Shown in pieces: positions 44,814 to 54,287 of a stretch of 64,000 nucleotides of DNA. The position numbers were made by a program, and so were the translations under genes. The notes below the pieces were generated by a model. It made no database searches and was not told the origin of the DNA. It worked only from the letters and a program-made list of their open reading frames with translations. Source of the DNA: Burkholderiales bacterium (GTDB lineage Bacteria > Pseudomonadota > Gammaproteobacteria > Burkholderiales > Casimicrobiaceae); NCBI GenBank assembly GCA_015075645.1, contig JABTUF010000004.1:186001-250000 (forward strand), in the 5' to 3' direction. Position 1 is the first letter of the stretch. Every line of letters begins with the position of its first letter.

Positions 44814-46213
44814 TCGACGCGATCGGCGCGCTCGCGAGCGTGCTCCTGCCGTGGGCGGCGGGAACGTTCGCGGTGCGCGCGTTGTGGCGTCCCGGACAGG
44901 GTGCGCCGAGCGCCGCGCTCGCGCTGGGCTACGGCTATCTCGTCGGGCTCATGGTCGCGACTGCGACGATGCGCCTCTGTTCGCTCGCAGGGGTCCGCTG
45001 GTCGCTCCCGCTCCTCGCCGGCGCGATCGTCTTGCTCGGCGCGATCGCCGCGTGGCTCGCGCGCCGCGCGGGACCGCCGGCTTTCGCGCCCGAGCATCTG
45101 CGCAGCGAACTCGCCTCCGCGCCGTTCGCGATGCGCGCGCTCTTCTGGGTCGCCTTCGCGCTCGTCGCGGTGCGCGTGGCCGGGATCGCGGTCGAGGTCG
45201 CGGTGAGTCCGTTCCGGGCCTACGACGCCTGGGCGCACTGGGGCACCAAGGCGATCGTGTGGCTCGACCAGGGCAGGATGGTGCCGTTCGTCTCCCCGGC
45301 GGCCTGGCTCGCGAGCGCGGACGCCACGACGTTCACCGACGGCAACCCCGGCCATCCCGCGAACGTGCCGCTGATGCTCGCGTGGTCCGCCACATTCCTC
45401 ACCGGATGGAGCGAGTCGCTGGTGAACGTCCCGTGGATCGCGCTCGCCCTCGCCCTCGCGCTGGCGTTCTACGCGCAGGCGCGCCACGCCGGCGCCGGGG
45501 CGCCGCTCGCGATGGCCGGCACCTGGCTCGTGATGTCGCTGCCGATCCTCGATCTCCACGTGGCGCTCGCCGGGGCCGCGGACTTCGTGCTCGGCGCGGC
45601 GTACGCGCTGGCCGCGATGGCGATGTGGCGCTGGGCGGTCACGCGCGAGCGCGCGATGGCCGCGCTCGCCATCCTCGCCGCCGTGTTCGCGGCCGGCGTG
45701 AAGGTCGAAGGCGCGCTGTGGGCGGCGACGCTCGCCCCCGGAGTCATCGTCGCGCTCCACCGTCGCGCGGGATTCGCGCTCGTGGCCGCCGCGGCAACGG
45801 CCGCGGTGGCCTACCCGGTCTTCGGACCGGATTCCCTCCCGGTGCTGGGCTACGTCCTGAAGTCGAAGCCCTACAACGTCCTGCCGGCGCTGCGCGACCA
45901 CCTGTTCGTGTTCGACAACTGGCACCTGGGCGCCTACGCGTTCGTCGCGATCGTCGCGTGGCGCTGGCGGATCCTCCTCGCGCCGCGCGTCGCGCCGATG
46001 ACCGTCACCGTGCTCGCCGGACTGGGGTTCATCGTGGTCGTCTACTTCTTCACCTCGGCCGCCTGGGGCGTGCTGAACGAAACGCTGGTCAACCGGATGC
46101 CGCTGCACCTCGCCCCGGCGATCGCGTTCTACGCACTCGTGCTGGTGGTCGAGGGGCGCGACCGGCCGGGCGTCCAGCCGAGCCTGCAGGCGACGAATGC
46201 CGCCGACGCGTAG
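44810..46213 (+). CDS. Polytopic membrane protein, probable GT-C-fold glycosyltransferase
   Basis: A 467-residue protein with about ten to twelve hydrophobic helices. The first large loop contains SPFRAYDAWAHWGTKAIVWLDQG, where an aspartate after helix 1-2 followed by W-W-K is typical of GT-C lipid-phosphosugar-dependent transferases (GT39-like). PGHPANVPLMLAW follows. No soluble glycosyltransferase motif is present. GTG overlaps the end of the preceding gene. Its last 85 bases overlap the end of the convergent GT2 gene. Assignment as GT-C is inference from topology and this motif. Confidence 0.7.
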   Translation: MIDAIGALASVLLPWAAGTFAVRALWRPGQGAPSAALALGYGYLVGLMVATATMRLCSLAGVRWSLPLLAGAIVLLGAIAAWLARRAGPPAFAPEHLRSELASAPFAMRALFWVAFALVAVRVAGIAVEVAVSPFRAYDAWAHWGTKAIVWLDQGRMVPFVSPAAWLASADATTFTDGNPGHPANVPLMLAWSATFLTGWSESLVNVPWIALALALALAFYAQARHAGAGAPLAMAGTWLVMSLPILDLHVALAGAADFVLGAAYALAAMAMWRWAVTRERAMAALAILAAVFAAGVKVEGALWAATLAPGVIVALHRRAGFALVAAAATAAVAYPVFGPDSLPVLGYVLKSKPYNVLPALRDHLFVFDNWHLGAYAFVAIVAWRWRILLAPRVAPMTVTVLAGLGFIVVVYFFTSAAWGVLNETLVNRMPLHLAPAIAFYALVLVVEGRDRPGVQPSLQATNAADA

Positions 46214-47190
46214 AGGTAGTGGAACTGGTGGAACGCGATCGCGCCGAGCGCGAAGAGCGTGCCGTTCACCCGGCGGAACAGCGAGAACAGCGGCAGGTTC
46301 ACCGCGATCGCCGCACCGAAGAGGGCGGCGACCCACCATCCTGCCAGGCTCCGGACGAGGAATGCCGCGATCGCGCATGCGAGCGCCCAGGCGAGGCCGG
46401 CCCGTAGCCGCTCGCCGATGCCGACGTTGAGCGTCGGCGGCAGCCGGTGTTCGCGCATCAGCTCCGCCCAGGGATACGCGCGCTGCACGATGTCGGTGCG
46501 GAGCAAGCCGGCGAGTCGCCACTCCTTGAGATGGCGCGACTGCAACTCCGGCTCGATCAGGATGCGGTAGCCGTGGCGCCGCAGGCGGATGCCGAGTTCG
46601 ATGTCCTCGATCGACGGTTCGCGGTAGCGTTCGGCGTCGAAGCCTCCGATGCGCCGGAACGCGCCGGCGCGCACCGCCCCGCAGCCGGCCCAGAAGGTTT
46701 CGGCTTCGCGCTCGGCGTGCACGTGGTGGTGGCGGTGCGCGAGGTTCTTGTACTGCGACAGGAAGTTCGTCGCGGCCGGGAACTCGTCGTAGGTGCCGAA
46801 CACCGCCGCAGCGTCGCTCCGCGCGAGGACGTCGCGCAGCACCCGCGCCGCATCCGGGTGCACGACGACATCGGCATCGACGAACCAGAGCACGTCGCCC
46901 GAGGCGACCGACGCGCCGCGGTTGCGCGCCCCTCCGGGTCCGAGCCTGCCGCCCGAGGGCATCACCTTGGCCCCGCCCTGCGTCGCGACCCAGGCGGAGG
47001 CATCGGTCGAGCCGTCGTCGACGACGATGATCTCCGCGATCTCGTGGTCCCCGAGCATCCGCGCGAGCGGCTCGAGGCAGCTTCCGAGCACGCGATCGCC
47101 GTTGTAGGCCGGCACGATCACGCTGATCGTTGCGGACCGCGGCATGTCGGCAGCGCCGCGCATCGAGATGTCGTCCCGCGGGTCCGTCAT
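46129..47190 (-). CDS. GT2 family glycosyltransferase with C-terminal membrane helices
   Basis: A 353-residue inverting GT-A enzyme. The N-terminal strand is ISVIVPAYNGDRVLGSCL, the nucleotide-sugar motifs are IIVVDDGSTDAS and VLWFVDADVVVHPDAA (DxD region), and acceptor-side residues are in GGFDAERYREPSIEDIELGIRLRRHGYRI (the ED-x-E-L-G signature; about residues 195-222). Two C-terminal helices (LAWALACAIAAFLVRSLAGWWVAALFGAAIAVNL) would anchor it. ATG at 47190 is chosen over 47268, whose extra 26 residues are basic and unconserved. It converges on the GT-C-like gene with an 85-base overlap. Confidence 0.86.
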   Translation of the reverse strand: MTDPRDDISMRGAADMPRSATISVIVPAYNGDRVLGSCLEPLARMLGDHEIAEIIVVDDGSTDASAWVATQGGAKVMPSGGRLGPGGARNRGASVASGDVLWFVDADVVVHPDAARVLRDVLARSDAAAVFGTYDEFPAATNFLSQYKNLAHRHHHVHAEREAETFWAGCGAVRAGAFRRIGGFDAERYREPSIEDIELGIRLRRHGYRILIEPELQSRHLKEWRLAGLLRTDIVQRAYPWAELMREHRLPPTLNVGIGERLRAGLAWALACAIAAFLVRSLAGWWVAALFGAAIAVNLPLFSLFRRVNGTLFALGAIAFHQFHYLYASAAFVACRLGWTPGRSRPSTTSTSA

Positions 47191-47394
47191 CGGCGAAAGC
47201 TTACGCCATCGGCATCCGAACTTCCGCCCGCTGGCCCGTTCGGGACTTCGCGTCGAGCCGGACGACACCGGTGCGGCCGATCCTCTTCGCAGCGCCGGCC
47301 TGCGCTATCCTGACGGCGCATCCGGCGCGCGACACGCGCCTGGCGGTCGTCGCCGGGACGACAGGAAGGGGCCCCGATCGACATCCTGCTCACG

Positions 47395-48960
47395 ATGGTC
47401 GAGATCGCGGTGTTCGCGATCGCCGCCGCGCTCGCGCTGCGGGTGCTCGCGACGCGCGCAGTCCGGCGCGAGGCCACCGAACACCCGTTCGCGGCGTTCG
47501 CGCTCGCCGCTGCACTCGTCGGATGCGTCACCGCGCTCGCGTGGGTCGCCGTCGTGTCACCGCCGCTGCGCCACGTCGCCGCCGCGGCGACGTTCGTCCT
47601 GGTCTTCGTCGCGTGGTGGCGTTCCCGGGTCGACTACGGATCGGGGGTGCGCCAGCCGGCGGGTTCGCTCGGCCTCCGCGCATCGCTCGCGGCGATCGAC
47701 GATCGGAGTTTCTACCGCGGAGAGGCCGCGCGGCACGGGCCGGTATTCAAGATGAGCCAGTTCGGTCGTCCGGTCGCCTGCGTCGTCGGACTGGAGCGCG
47801 CGCACCGGATCCTCGTCGACCACGCGGACGCCCTCGCGCCCGCGGTATTGCCGTACAACCGCCTGCTGTCGAAGGGCGTCCTGCGCTACATGACCGGCGC
47901 CGACCACAAGGCCGAGGCCCCGGCGTTTCGCGCGGCGTTCGCGAAGATGGACCTCGCCGGCGCGGAAGACACCCTGCGCGCCGACCTGCGCCGGGAGCTC
48001 GCGTCGCTCGCCGAGGAGTCGTCGCGCACGCCCGGAGGCTGCGCCGCCCGCCCGGCGTTCGAGCGCTGGGTCGTCGCCGCGATCGCCCGCGTGTTCATCG
48101 GCTTCGCGCCCGATGCCCCCCGCGTCGACGCCTTTCGACGCCGGGTCGCGCAACTCGTCCACCAGCGCCGCGGCGGCGCGCGCTGGCGCGCTACGCTGCA
48201 GGAGGGACTCGCGGGCGTCACGACCTTGCTGCGCGACGCCGACCGCGAACATCGCGCCGGTTCGGCCTCGATCGCCGGAGGGACCGCCCTCGCGCTGCTC
48301 GTGGCGTCGGACCCGGATTCGCTCGACCGGCCCGCGCGCGCGGAGAACCTCGCGATGATCGCGCGCGTCGCGTCCTCCGACCTCACCGGGCTCATGGACT
48401 GGATCGCGTGGTTCCTCGCCGGCGCACCCGCGTGGCGGGACGCGGTGTGCGCGCACGGCCGCACCGCCGGCGTCACGGGCGGTTCGCTGCCGCTCGACCC
48501 CGCGACGGCGATCGTGATGGAGACGTTGCGGCTCGAGCAGAGCGAGCACCTGTACCGGCGCACGGTGAAGCCGTTCGAGGTCGACGGCCGCGTGATTCCG
48601 GCCGGCTGGATCCTGCGCATCTGCGTGAACGAGTCGCACCGCGACCCGTCGATCTTCCCCGATCCGCACCGCTTCGACCCGTCGCGCTTCGTCGACCGCA
48701 CGTACACGCGCCGCGAGTACTCGCCGTTCGGCGGCCACACGCACGGCTGCATGGGCGGCCATCTCGCGATCTTTCTCGGGCGGCTCCTGGTCGAGGAACT
48801 CGCGCTCGGCTACGACGTCGACGTCGTGCGGGACGGTCCGTTCGAACGGGCCAATCGCCACCGCGATCACTGGCATCCGAGTTCCGCGCGCCGGGTGGTG
48901 CTCAGGCCGCGCTTGGCCTCCACGCCGGTCCGCGAAACACCCGCCGTCACGGTCCCCTGA
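47395..48960 (+). CDS. Membrane-anchored cytochrome P450
   Basis: A 521-residue P450 with a hydrophobic N-terminus containing two or three helices (VEIAVFAIAAALALRVLA, FAAFALAAALVGCVTALAWVAVV, HVAAAATFVLVFVAWW), unlike the usual soluble bacterial P450 of about 400 residues. The catalytic domain has the ExxR motif METLRLEQSEH, the PERF-like region DPHRFDPSRF, and the haem loop SPFGGHTHGCMGGHLA with the proximal cysteine. The I-helix segment is RVASSDLTGLMDW, lacking the usual acid-threonine pair in plain form. It closes the accessory block and lies 85 bases before glyQ. Substrate unknown. Confidence 0.85.
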   Translation: MVEIAVFAIAAALALRVLATRAVRREATEHPFAAFALAAALVGCVTALAWVAVVSPPLRHVAAAATFVLVFVAWWRSRVDYGSGVRQPAGSLGLRASLAAIDDRSFYRGEAARHGPVFKMSQFGRPVACVVGLERAHRILVDHADALAPAVLPYNRLLSKGVLRYMTGADHKAEAPAFRAAFAKMDLAGAEDTLRADLRRELASLAEESSRTPGGCAARPAFERWVVAAIARVFIGFAPDAPRVDAFRRRVAQLVHQRRGGARWRATLQEGLAGVTTLLRDADREHRAGSASIAGGTALALLVASDPDSLDRPARAENLAMIARVASSDLTGLMDWIAWFLAGAPAWRDAVCAHGRTAGVTGGSLPLDPATAIVMETLRLEQSEHLYRRTVKPFEVDGRVIPAGWILRICVNESHRDPSIFPDPHRFDPSRFVDRTYTRREYSPFGGHTHGCMGGHLAIFLGRLLVEELALGYDVDVVRDGPFERANRHRDHWHPSSARRVVLRPRLASTPVRETPAVTVP

Positions 48961-49045
48961 ACCCTCGCGGCGCTCGGCGCCGAAGGGCCGCCGCGGAGCG
49001 AGCCGGTAGAATGGCCGGTCCGCCCGCGCCCGTCCGCCGTCCACG

Positions 49046-49966
49046 ATGCTCACGTTCCAGCAAGTGATCCTGCGGCTCCAGGAATACTGGGGCTCGCGCG
49101 GCTGTGCGCTGCTGCAGCCTTACGACATGGAGGTCGGGGCCGGCACCTCGCACACCGCGACGTTCCTGCGCGCGCTCGGCCCCGAGCCGTGGCGCGCCGC
49201 CTACGTGCAGCCGTCGCGCCGCCCGAAGGACGGGCGCTACGGCGAGAATCCGAACCGCCTGTTCCAGCACCACCAGTTCCAGGTCGTGCTGAAGCCCTCG
49301 CCGCCGGACATCCTCGACCTCTACCTGGGCTCGCTCGTCGCGCTGGGCTTCGACCTCGCGCGAAACGACGTGCGCTTCGTCGAGGACGACTGGGAGAACC
49401 CGACGCTCGGTGCGTGGGGCCTGGGCTGGGAGGTGTGGCTGAACGGCATGGAGATCACGCAGTTCACCTATTTCCAGCAGGTCGGGAGCCTCGACTGCGA
49501 CCCGATCACCGGCGAGATCACCTACGGCCTCGAGCGGATGAGCATGTACCTGCAGGACGTCGAATCGGTCTACGACCTCGCCTACACCGACACGATGAAG
49601 TACGGCGACGTGTTCCTGCAGAACGAGGTCGAGCAGACGACCTACGCGCTCGACGCCTCGGACGCGCAGAAGCTCTTCGGCCAGTTCGCGCTGTTCGAAG
49701 GCGAGGCGAAGCGCCTCCTCGCCGCGGCGTTGCCGCTCCCCGGCTACGAAATGATCCTGAAGGCGGCGCACACGTTCAACCTGCTCGACGCGCGCGGCGC
49801 GATCTCGGTCACCGAGCGCGCAGGCTACATCGGCCGCATCCGCGCGCTGTCGCGGCTCGTCGCGACCGCGTACCTCGACGCCCGGCGTCGCCTGGGCTTC
49901 CCGATGCTCCCGGAGCGCGAGCGCGCGGGCCTGCCGGAACGCTACGCGAAGGCGCAGGAAGCATGA
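49046..49966 (+). CDS. glyQ: Glycine-tRNA ligase alpha subunit
   Basis: A 306-residue class II synthetase alpha chain of the bacterial alpha2beta2 type. Characteristic sequences are [63 protein letters not shown] motifs at the N-terminus (key residues W14, Y26, G31-T33) and [17 protein letters not shown] [13 protein letters not shown] in the middle. The ATG begins exactly at the conserved MLTFQ. A TAGAAT hexamer at 49007-49012 may be its -10. The stop overlaps the start of glyS by 4 bases. Confidence 0.97.
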   Translation: MLTFQQVILRLQEYWGSRGCALLQPYDMEVGAGTSHTATFLRALGPEPWRAAYVQPSRRPKDGRYGENPNRLFQHHQFQVVLKPSPPDILDLYLGSLVALGFDLARNDVRFVEDDWENPTLGAWGLGWEVWLNGMEITQFTYFQQVGSLDCDPITGEITYGLERMSMYLQDVESVYDLAYTDTMKYGDVFLQNEVEQTTYALDASDAQKLFGQFALFEGEAKRLLAAALPLPGYEMILKAAHTFNLLDARGAISVTERAGYIGRIRALSRLVATAYLDARRRLGFPMLPERERAGLPERYAKAQEA

Positions 49967-52053
49967 ATACCGCGCGTACGCTGCTGGTCGAACTCGTCAC
50001 CGAGGAGTTGCCCCCCAAGGCGCTCGCCGCGCTCGGCGAAGCGTTCGCCCGCGAACTCGCGACCGGGCTCGTCCGGGCGGGATTCGCGCCGGAAGGCGCG
50101 CCGTTCGCGAGCTACGCGACGCCGCGGCGTCTCGCCGTGTCGATCCCCGAGGTCGCGCCGCGCTCGCCCGACCGGCCGTTCCGGCAGAAGGTGTTGCCGG
50201 TCACGGTCGCGTTCGGTGCCGACGGCGAGCCGACCGCCGCGCTCGACAAGAAGCTCGCCGCGCTCGGCCTGTCGATCGCGGACGTCGCATCGATGACGCG
50301 CGAGACCGACGGCAAAGCCGAAGCGCTGTTCCACACCGGCACGAAGCCGGGGCTCGCGCTCGCCCAAGGCCTGCAGGCCGCGCTCGACGACGCGATCGCG
50401 AAGCTCCCGATCCCGAAGGTGATGGGCTACTCGGCGGGCGGGTACTGGAACGACGAGAAGTTCGTGCGCCCGGCCCATGGCCTCGTCGCGCTCTTCGGCC
50501 CCGACATCGTGCCCGTCCGAGCGCTGGGTCTCGAAGCCGGGCGCACCACGCGCGGCCACCGGTTCCTGTCGCGCGGTGCGATCGAACTCGCCACCGCGGA
50601 GGCCTACGCGCCGACGCTCGAAGCCGAAGGGAAGGTGATCCCGTCGTTCGGCGCGCGCCGCGCCGCGATCGAGGGGGCTCTCGCCTCGGCCGCCCAGGGC
50701 GACCGCGTCGTGATGCCCGAAGCCTTGCTGGACGAGGTGACCTCGCTCGTCGAGTGGCCGGTGGTCTACGCGGGCACCTTCGACCCGGCGTTCCTCGCCG
50801 TGCCGCAGGAGTGCCTGATCCTGACGATGCAGCAGAACCAGAAGTACTTCGCGCTCACCGACGGGCAGGGGAAGATGCGCGCGCGCTTCCTCGTCGTGTC
50901 CAATCTCGCGACCCGCGACCCCTCCGCGATCGTCGCGGGCAACGAGCGCGTGCTGCGCGCGCGGCTCGCCGACGCGAAGTTCTTCTTCGACCAGGACCGC
51001 AAGGAGCCGCTGGAGGCGCGCCTGCCGAAGCTCGCGTCGGTCGTCTACCACCAGAAGCTCGGCACGCAGGGCGAACGCGTCGAGCGCCTGCGGGCCATCG
51101 CCCGGGCGTTCGCGCCCGCGCTGCGCGCCGATTCCGCGCTCGCCGACCGGGCCGCGCAACTCGTCAAGGCCGATCTCGTCACCGACATGGTCGGCGAGTT
51201 CCCGGAACTGCAGGGCACGATGGGGCGCCACTACGCGCAGCACGACGGCGAGGGTGCGGCGGTCGCCGACGCGATCGCGCAGCACTACTGGCCCCGATTC
51301 GCCGGCGACGCGCTGCCGGACGGCCCGGTCGCGCAGTCGGTCGCGCTCGCGGACAAGCTCGAGGCGCTCGCCGGGCTCTTCGGCATCGGCCAGGTGCCCA
51401 CCGGCGATAAGGATCCGTTCGGATTGCGGCGCGCCGCGCTCGGCGCGATACGCATCCTGGTCGAGAAGAAGCTCGCGCTGCCGCTCGCCGACGCGATCGC
51501 GACGGCGTTCGACGCATTCGCCGCGGCGCCCGGGGTCACTCGCGCCTCCGCCGAGGTCGAGTCGTTCATCGTCGACCGGCTCCGCGGCTACCTGCGCGAG
51601 CTGGGTGGCAGCGCGAACCAGGTCGAGGCGCTGATCGCCCGCCGTCCGGCGACGCTCGCGTCGCTGCCCGAGCGGCTCGCCGCCGTGCAGGCGTTCGAAA
51701 CGCTGCCGGAAGCCGCGGCGCTCGCCGCCGCCAACAAGCGCATCGTCAACATCCTGCGCAAGTCAGGCGCGGAAGCGGCGACCGTGGTCGATCGCGCGCG
51801 GCTCGCCGAGGGCGCCGAACACGACCTCTACGCCGCGTTCCAGGCGCTCGCGCCCTCGGTCGCCGCCCGCTGCGACGCCGGCGACTACGCCGGCGCGCTC
51901 GCGTCGCTCGCGTCCGCGAAGCCGGTCGTCGACCGTTACTTCGACGACGTGATGGTCATGGCCGAGGATCCGGCGGTGCGCGCGAACCGGCTCGCGCTGC
52001 TCTCGGGCGTGGCCGAGGCGATGAACCGGGTCGCGGATCTCTCGAAGTTGTAG
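49963..52053 (+). CDS. glyS: Glycine-tRNA ligase beta subunit
   Basis: A 696-residue beta subunit that binds tRNA-Gly. It opens [23 protein letters not shown] and includes [51 protein letters not shown] and [19 protein letters not shown], all family landmarks. The C-terminal anticodon-binding DALR-like domain ends with [24 protein letters not shown] overlaps the glyQ stop (ATGA). Length is normal. Confidence 0.97.
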   Translation: MNTARTLLVELVTEELPPKALAALGEAFARELATGLVRAGFAPEGAPFASYATPRRLAVSIPEVAPRSPDRPFRQKVLPVTVAFGADGEPTAALDKKLAALGLSIADVASMTRETDGKAEALFHTGTKPGLALAQGLQAALDDAIAKLPIPKVMGYSAGGYWNDEKFVRPAHGLVALFGPDIVPVRALGLEAGRTTRGHRFLSRGAIELATAEAYAPTLEAEGKVIPSFGARRAAIEGALASAAQGDRVVMPEALLDEVTSLVEWPVVYAGTFDPAFLAVPQECLILTMQQNQKYFALTDGQGKMRARFLVVSNLATRDPSAIVAGNERVLRARLADAKFFFDQDRKEPLEARLPKLASVVYHQKLGTQGERVERLRAIARAFAPALRADSALADRAAQLVKADLVTDMVGEFPELQGTMGRHYAQHDGEGAAVADAIAQHYWPRFAGDALPDGPVAQSVALADKLEALAGLFGIGQVPTGDKDPFGLRRAALGAIRILVEKKLALPLADAIATAFDAFAAAPGVTRASAEVESFIVDRLRGYLRELGGSANQVEALIARRPATLASLPERLAAVQAFETLPEAAALAAANKRIVNILRKSGAEAATVVDRARLAEGAEHDLYAAFQALAPSVAARCDAGDYAGALASLASAKPVVDRYFDDVMVMAEDPAVRANRLALLSGVAEAMNRVADLSKL

Positions 52054-52167
52054 CGTCGTTCGTGTCGGCACAGGGTGTTGCGCCCGCCGCGGCCGCGCCC
52101 GGCTCCGGAAGCCGCGTCCGCAAGCGGCGCTCGCCTTCGCCCCCGGTTTGTCGCTAGAGTTACGCCC

Positions 52168-52749
52168 GTGGTCCAGTTCGCCAACGAGACCGTCGCCCCG
52201 ACGCGCACCGCGCGGCTGGTCATCCTCGACCGCGACGGCGTCATCAACCACGACAGCGACCAGTTCATCAAGTCGCCCGAGGAGTGGCGCCCGATTCCCG
52301 GCAGCCTCGAGGCGATCGCGCGCCTGACGCACGCGGGTTTCCGCGTCGCGGTGTGCACGAATCAGTCCGGCATCGGCCGCGGCTTGTTCGACATGGCGAC
52401 GCTGAACGCGATCCACGACAAGATGCACCGCGCGCTCCTCCAGGTCGGCGGGCGCATCGACGCGGTGTTCTTCTGCCCGCACACCGCCGACGCGCGCTGC
52501 GAGTGCCGCAAGCCGCGGCCCGCGATGATGATCGAGGCGGGACGCCGCTTCGGCGTGGACCTCGCGACCGTGCCGTGCATCGGCGACAGCCTGCGCGACC
52601 TCCAGGCGGCCGACGCCGCGGGAGCGCAGCCGGTGCTGGTGCTGACCGGCAAGGGCGAGACGACGCTGCGCGACGGCGGCTTCCCGAAGGCCACGATGAT
52701 CTGCCCCGACCTCGCGTTCGCGGTGTCGGCGCTCCTCGGCCGCGACTGA
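52168..52749 (+). CDS. gmhB: D-glycero-beta-D-manno-heptose-1,7-bisphosphate 7-phosphatase
   Basis: A 193-residue HAD phosphatase of the LPS heptose pathway. The nucleophile motif is LVILDRDGVINHDSD, motif II is CTNQSGIGRG, and the zinc site CPHTADARCECRKP has the Cys-His-Cys-Cys pattern of GmhB. Motif IV is IGDSLRDLQAADAAG. GTG at 52168 gives a normal short leader. Its place after glyS and before an acyltransferase gene is a conserved betaproteobacterial arrangement. Confidence 0.93.
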   Translation: MVQFANETVAPTRTARLVILDRDGVINHDSDQFIKSPEEWRPIPGSLEAIARLTHAGFRVAVCTNQSGIGRGLFDMATLNAIHDKMHRALLQVGGRIDAVFFCPHTADARCECRKPRPAMMIEAGRRFGVDLATVPCIGDSLRDLQAADAAGAQPVLVLTGKGETTLRDGGFPKATMICPDLAFAVSALLGRD

Positions 52750-52769
52750 CAGCCGGCGACGGGCCCCTT

Positions 52770-53492
52770 GTGAACGCGATCGAAACCCTCCGCGGCGCCG
52801 CCTTCCTCGCCTTCCAGGTCGTGGTCACGTCGGTCTACGCCGCGCTGATGCTCGCGACGTTCTGGCTGCCGCGGGTCGCCCGCTACCGGATCGCGGCGAA
52901 CTGGTGCCGCGTCGTGCTGGCCGGCGCGCGCCGGATCTGCGGCGTGCGCTGGCGCGTCGACGGGACCGGGCGGCTGCCGACCACCCCGCACGTGGTGATG
53001 GCGAAGCACAGCTCGACCTGGGAGACGCTCGCGCTCAATCTCTACCTGCCGCCGCTCGCGTTCGTCGCCAAGAAGGAACTCCTGGGCATCCCGTTCTTCG
53101 GCTGGGGCTTCGCGCTCGCCTCGCCGATCACGATCGACCGCAGCCGCGGCACCGACGCGATGGAGCAGATCGTCACGCAGGGACGCGAGCGCTTCGCGCA
53201 GGGCTTCTGGATCGTCGTCTATCCGGAAGGCACGCGCATCCGCGCGGGCACGCGCGCCAAGTACAAGACCGGCGGGGCGCGGCTCGCGATCGCGCTGGAT
53301 GTGCCGATCCTGCCGGTCGCGCACAATGCGGGCTGGCTGTGGCCGAAGGGGTCGCTCGGCAAGCGCGCCGGCGAAGTCACGATGGTGTTCGGAGAGCCGA
53401 TCGCGTCGCGCGGCAAGGATGCCGCCGCGCTCACCGCGGAGGTCGAGGCGTGGATCGAAGCCGAAGTCGCAAGACTGGGCGCTCCGGGCTGA
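52770..53492 (+). CDS. plsC: 1-acylglycerol-3-phosphate O-acyltransferase family protein
   Basis: A 240-residue membrane-associated acyltransferase making phosphatidate or a related acylated lipid. An N-terminal helix (FLAFQVVVTSVYAALMLATFWL) precedes catalytic block I AKHSSTWETLAL, where the usual HX4D is HX4E, a variant seen in betaproteobacterial PlsC. Block II is GWGFALASPITIDRS and block III is VVYPEGTRI. GTG at 52770 is the only start before the helix. Its end overlaps the next gene by about 43 bases. Confidence 0.88.
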   Translation: MNAIETLRGAAFLAFQVVVTSVYAALMLATFWLPRVARYRIAANWCRVVLAGARRICGVRWRVDGTGRLPTTPHVVMAKHSSTWETLALNLYLPPLAFVAKKELLGIPFFGWGFALASPITIDRSRGTDAMEQIVTQGRERFAQGFWIVVYPEGTRIRAGTRAKYKTGGARLAIALDVPILPVAHNAGWLWPKGSLGKRAGEVTMVFGEPIASRGKDAAALTAEVEAWIEAEVARLGAPG

Positions 53493-54238
53493 CCGGACGC
53501 CCGTCGGGCGGCGCGAAGGGCGAGGGCGCCTCGCCGTCGCGCCGGATCGCGCTCGCCGGCCAGAGCGTCGACTACCGGCTGTTCCGCGCGCGGCGCCAGA
53601 CGATCGGCATGGCGGTCGACCTCGACGGCCTGACGGTGCGCGCGCCGCGCTGGGTCACGCTGCGCGAGATCGAGGAGGCGCTGACCGAACGCGCGCTGTG
53701 GATCGTGCGCACGCTGGCCGAGTGGCGCTCGCGCCAGCGCGACGTGCTGCCGCGCGAATGGCGCACCGGTGCCCCGATCCTCTACCAGGGCGAGGAACTC
53801 CGGCTCGCGGTCTTTCCCTCGCGCACCACGCTCGTCCGGCCGGATCTCTTCGACCTCACGGTGCTGCACCCGGACGCGCACGACGAGCGCGCGGTCGCCG
53901 ACACGGTGTCCCGGTGGCTGCGCGACGAGGCCGCCCGGCGCGTGCTGCCGCGCGTCGCCCACTACGCGCAGCACCTCCCCGCGGCGGTTCCGCCGGTCCG
54001 GCTGTCGAACGCGCGCAGCGAATGGGGAAGCTGCAACCACAAGGGCGAGATCCGCCTCAACTGGCGGCTGATCCAGCTCCCCCCGGCGCTCGCCGACTAC
54101 GTGGTCGCGCACGAGGTCGCGCACCTGGTCGAACTCAACCACTCGCGCAAGTTCTGGGCGCTGGTCGAGTCGCTCCTCCCCGGCCACGACGCCCATCGCA
54201 AGGAACTCGAGGACTGGACGGCGCTGCTCGCGGCTTGA
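53450..54238 (+). CDS. YgjP-like zinc metallopeptidase (DUF45/M48 family)
   Basis: A 262-residue protein with the zinc motif VVAHEVAHLVELNHS (HExxH plus a later H, about residues 213-225) and WGSCNHKGEIRLNWRLIQLP, diagnostic of the YgjP/DUF45 group. The conserved VDYRLFRARRQTIGMAVDL start of the domain (about residue 41) has no ATG upstream. GTG at 53450, 8 bases after GGAGG and inside the end of plsC, is the best start; a CTG overlapping the plsC stop (53489) is an alternative. The role of the family is poorly known. Confidence 0.85.
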   Translation: MDRSRSRKTGRSGLTGRPSGGAKGEGASPSRRIALAGQSVDYRLFRARRQTIGMAVDLDGLTVRAPRWVTLREIEEALTERALWIVRTLAEWRSRQRDVLPREWRTGAPILYQGEELRLAVFPSRTTLVRPDLFDLTVLHPDAHDERAVADTVSRWLRDEAARRVLPRVAHYAQHLPAAVPPVRLSNARSEWGSCNHKGEIRLNWRLIQLPPALADYVVAHEVAHLVELNHSRKFWALVESLLPGHDAHRKELEDWTALLAA

Positions 54239-54287
54239 CGCGCCCGACGCGCCGGAATACGCGGGCGAACCGGCATCGGCCCGGACG

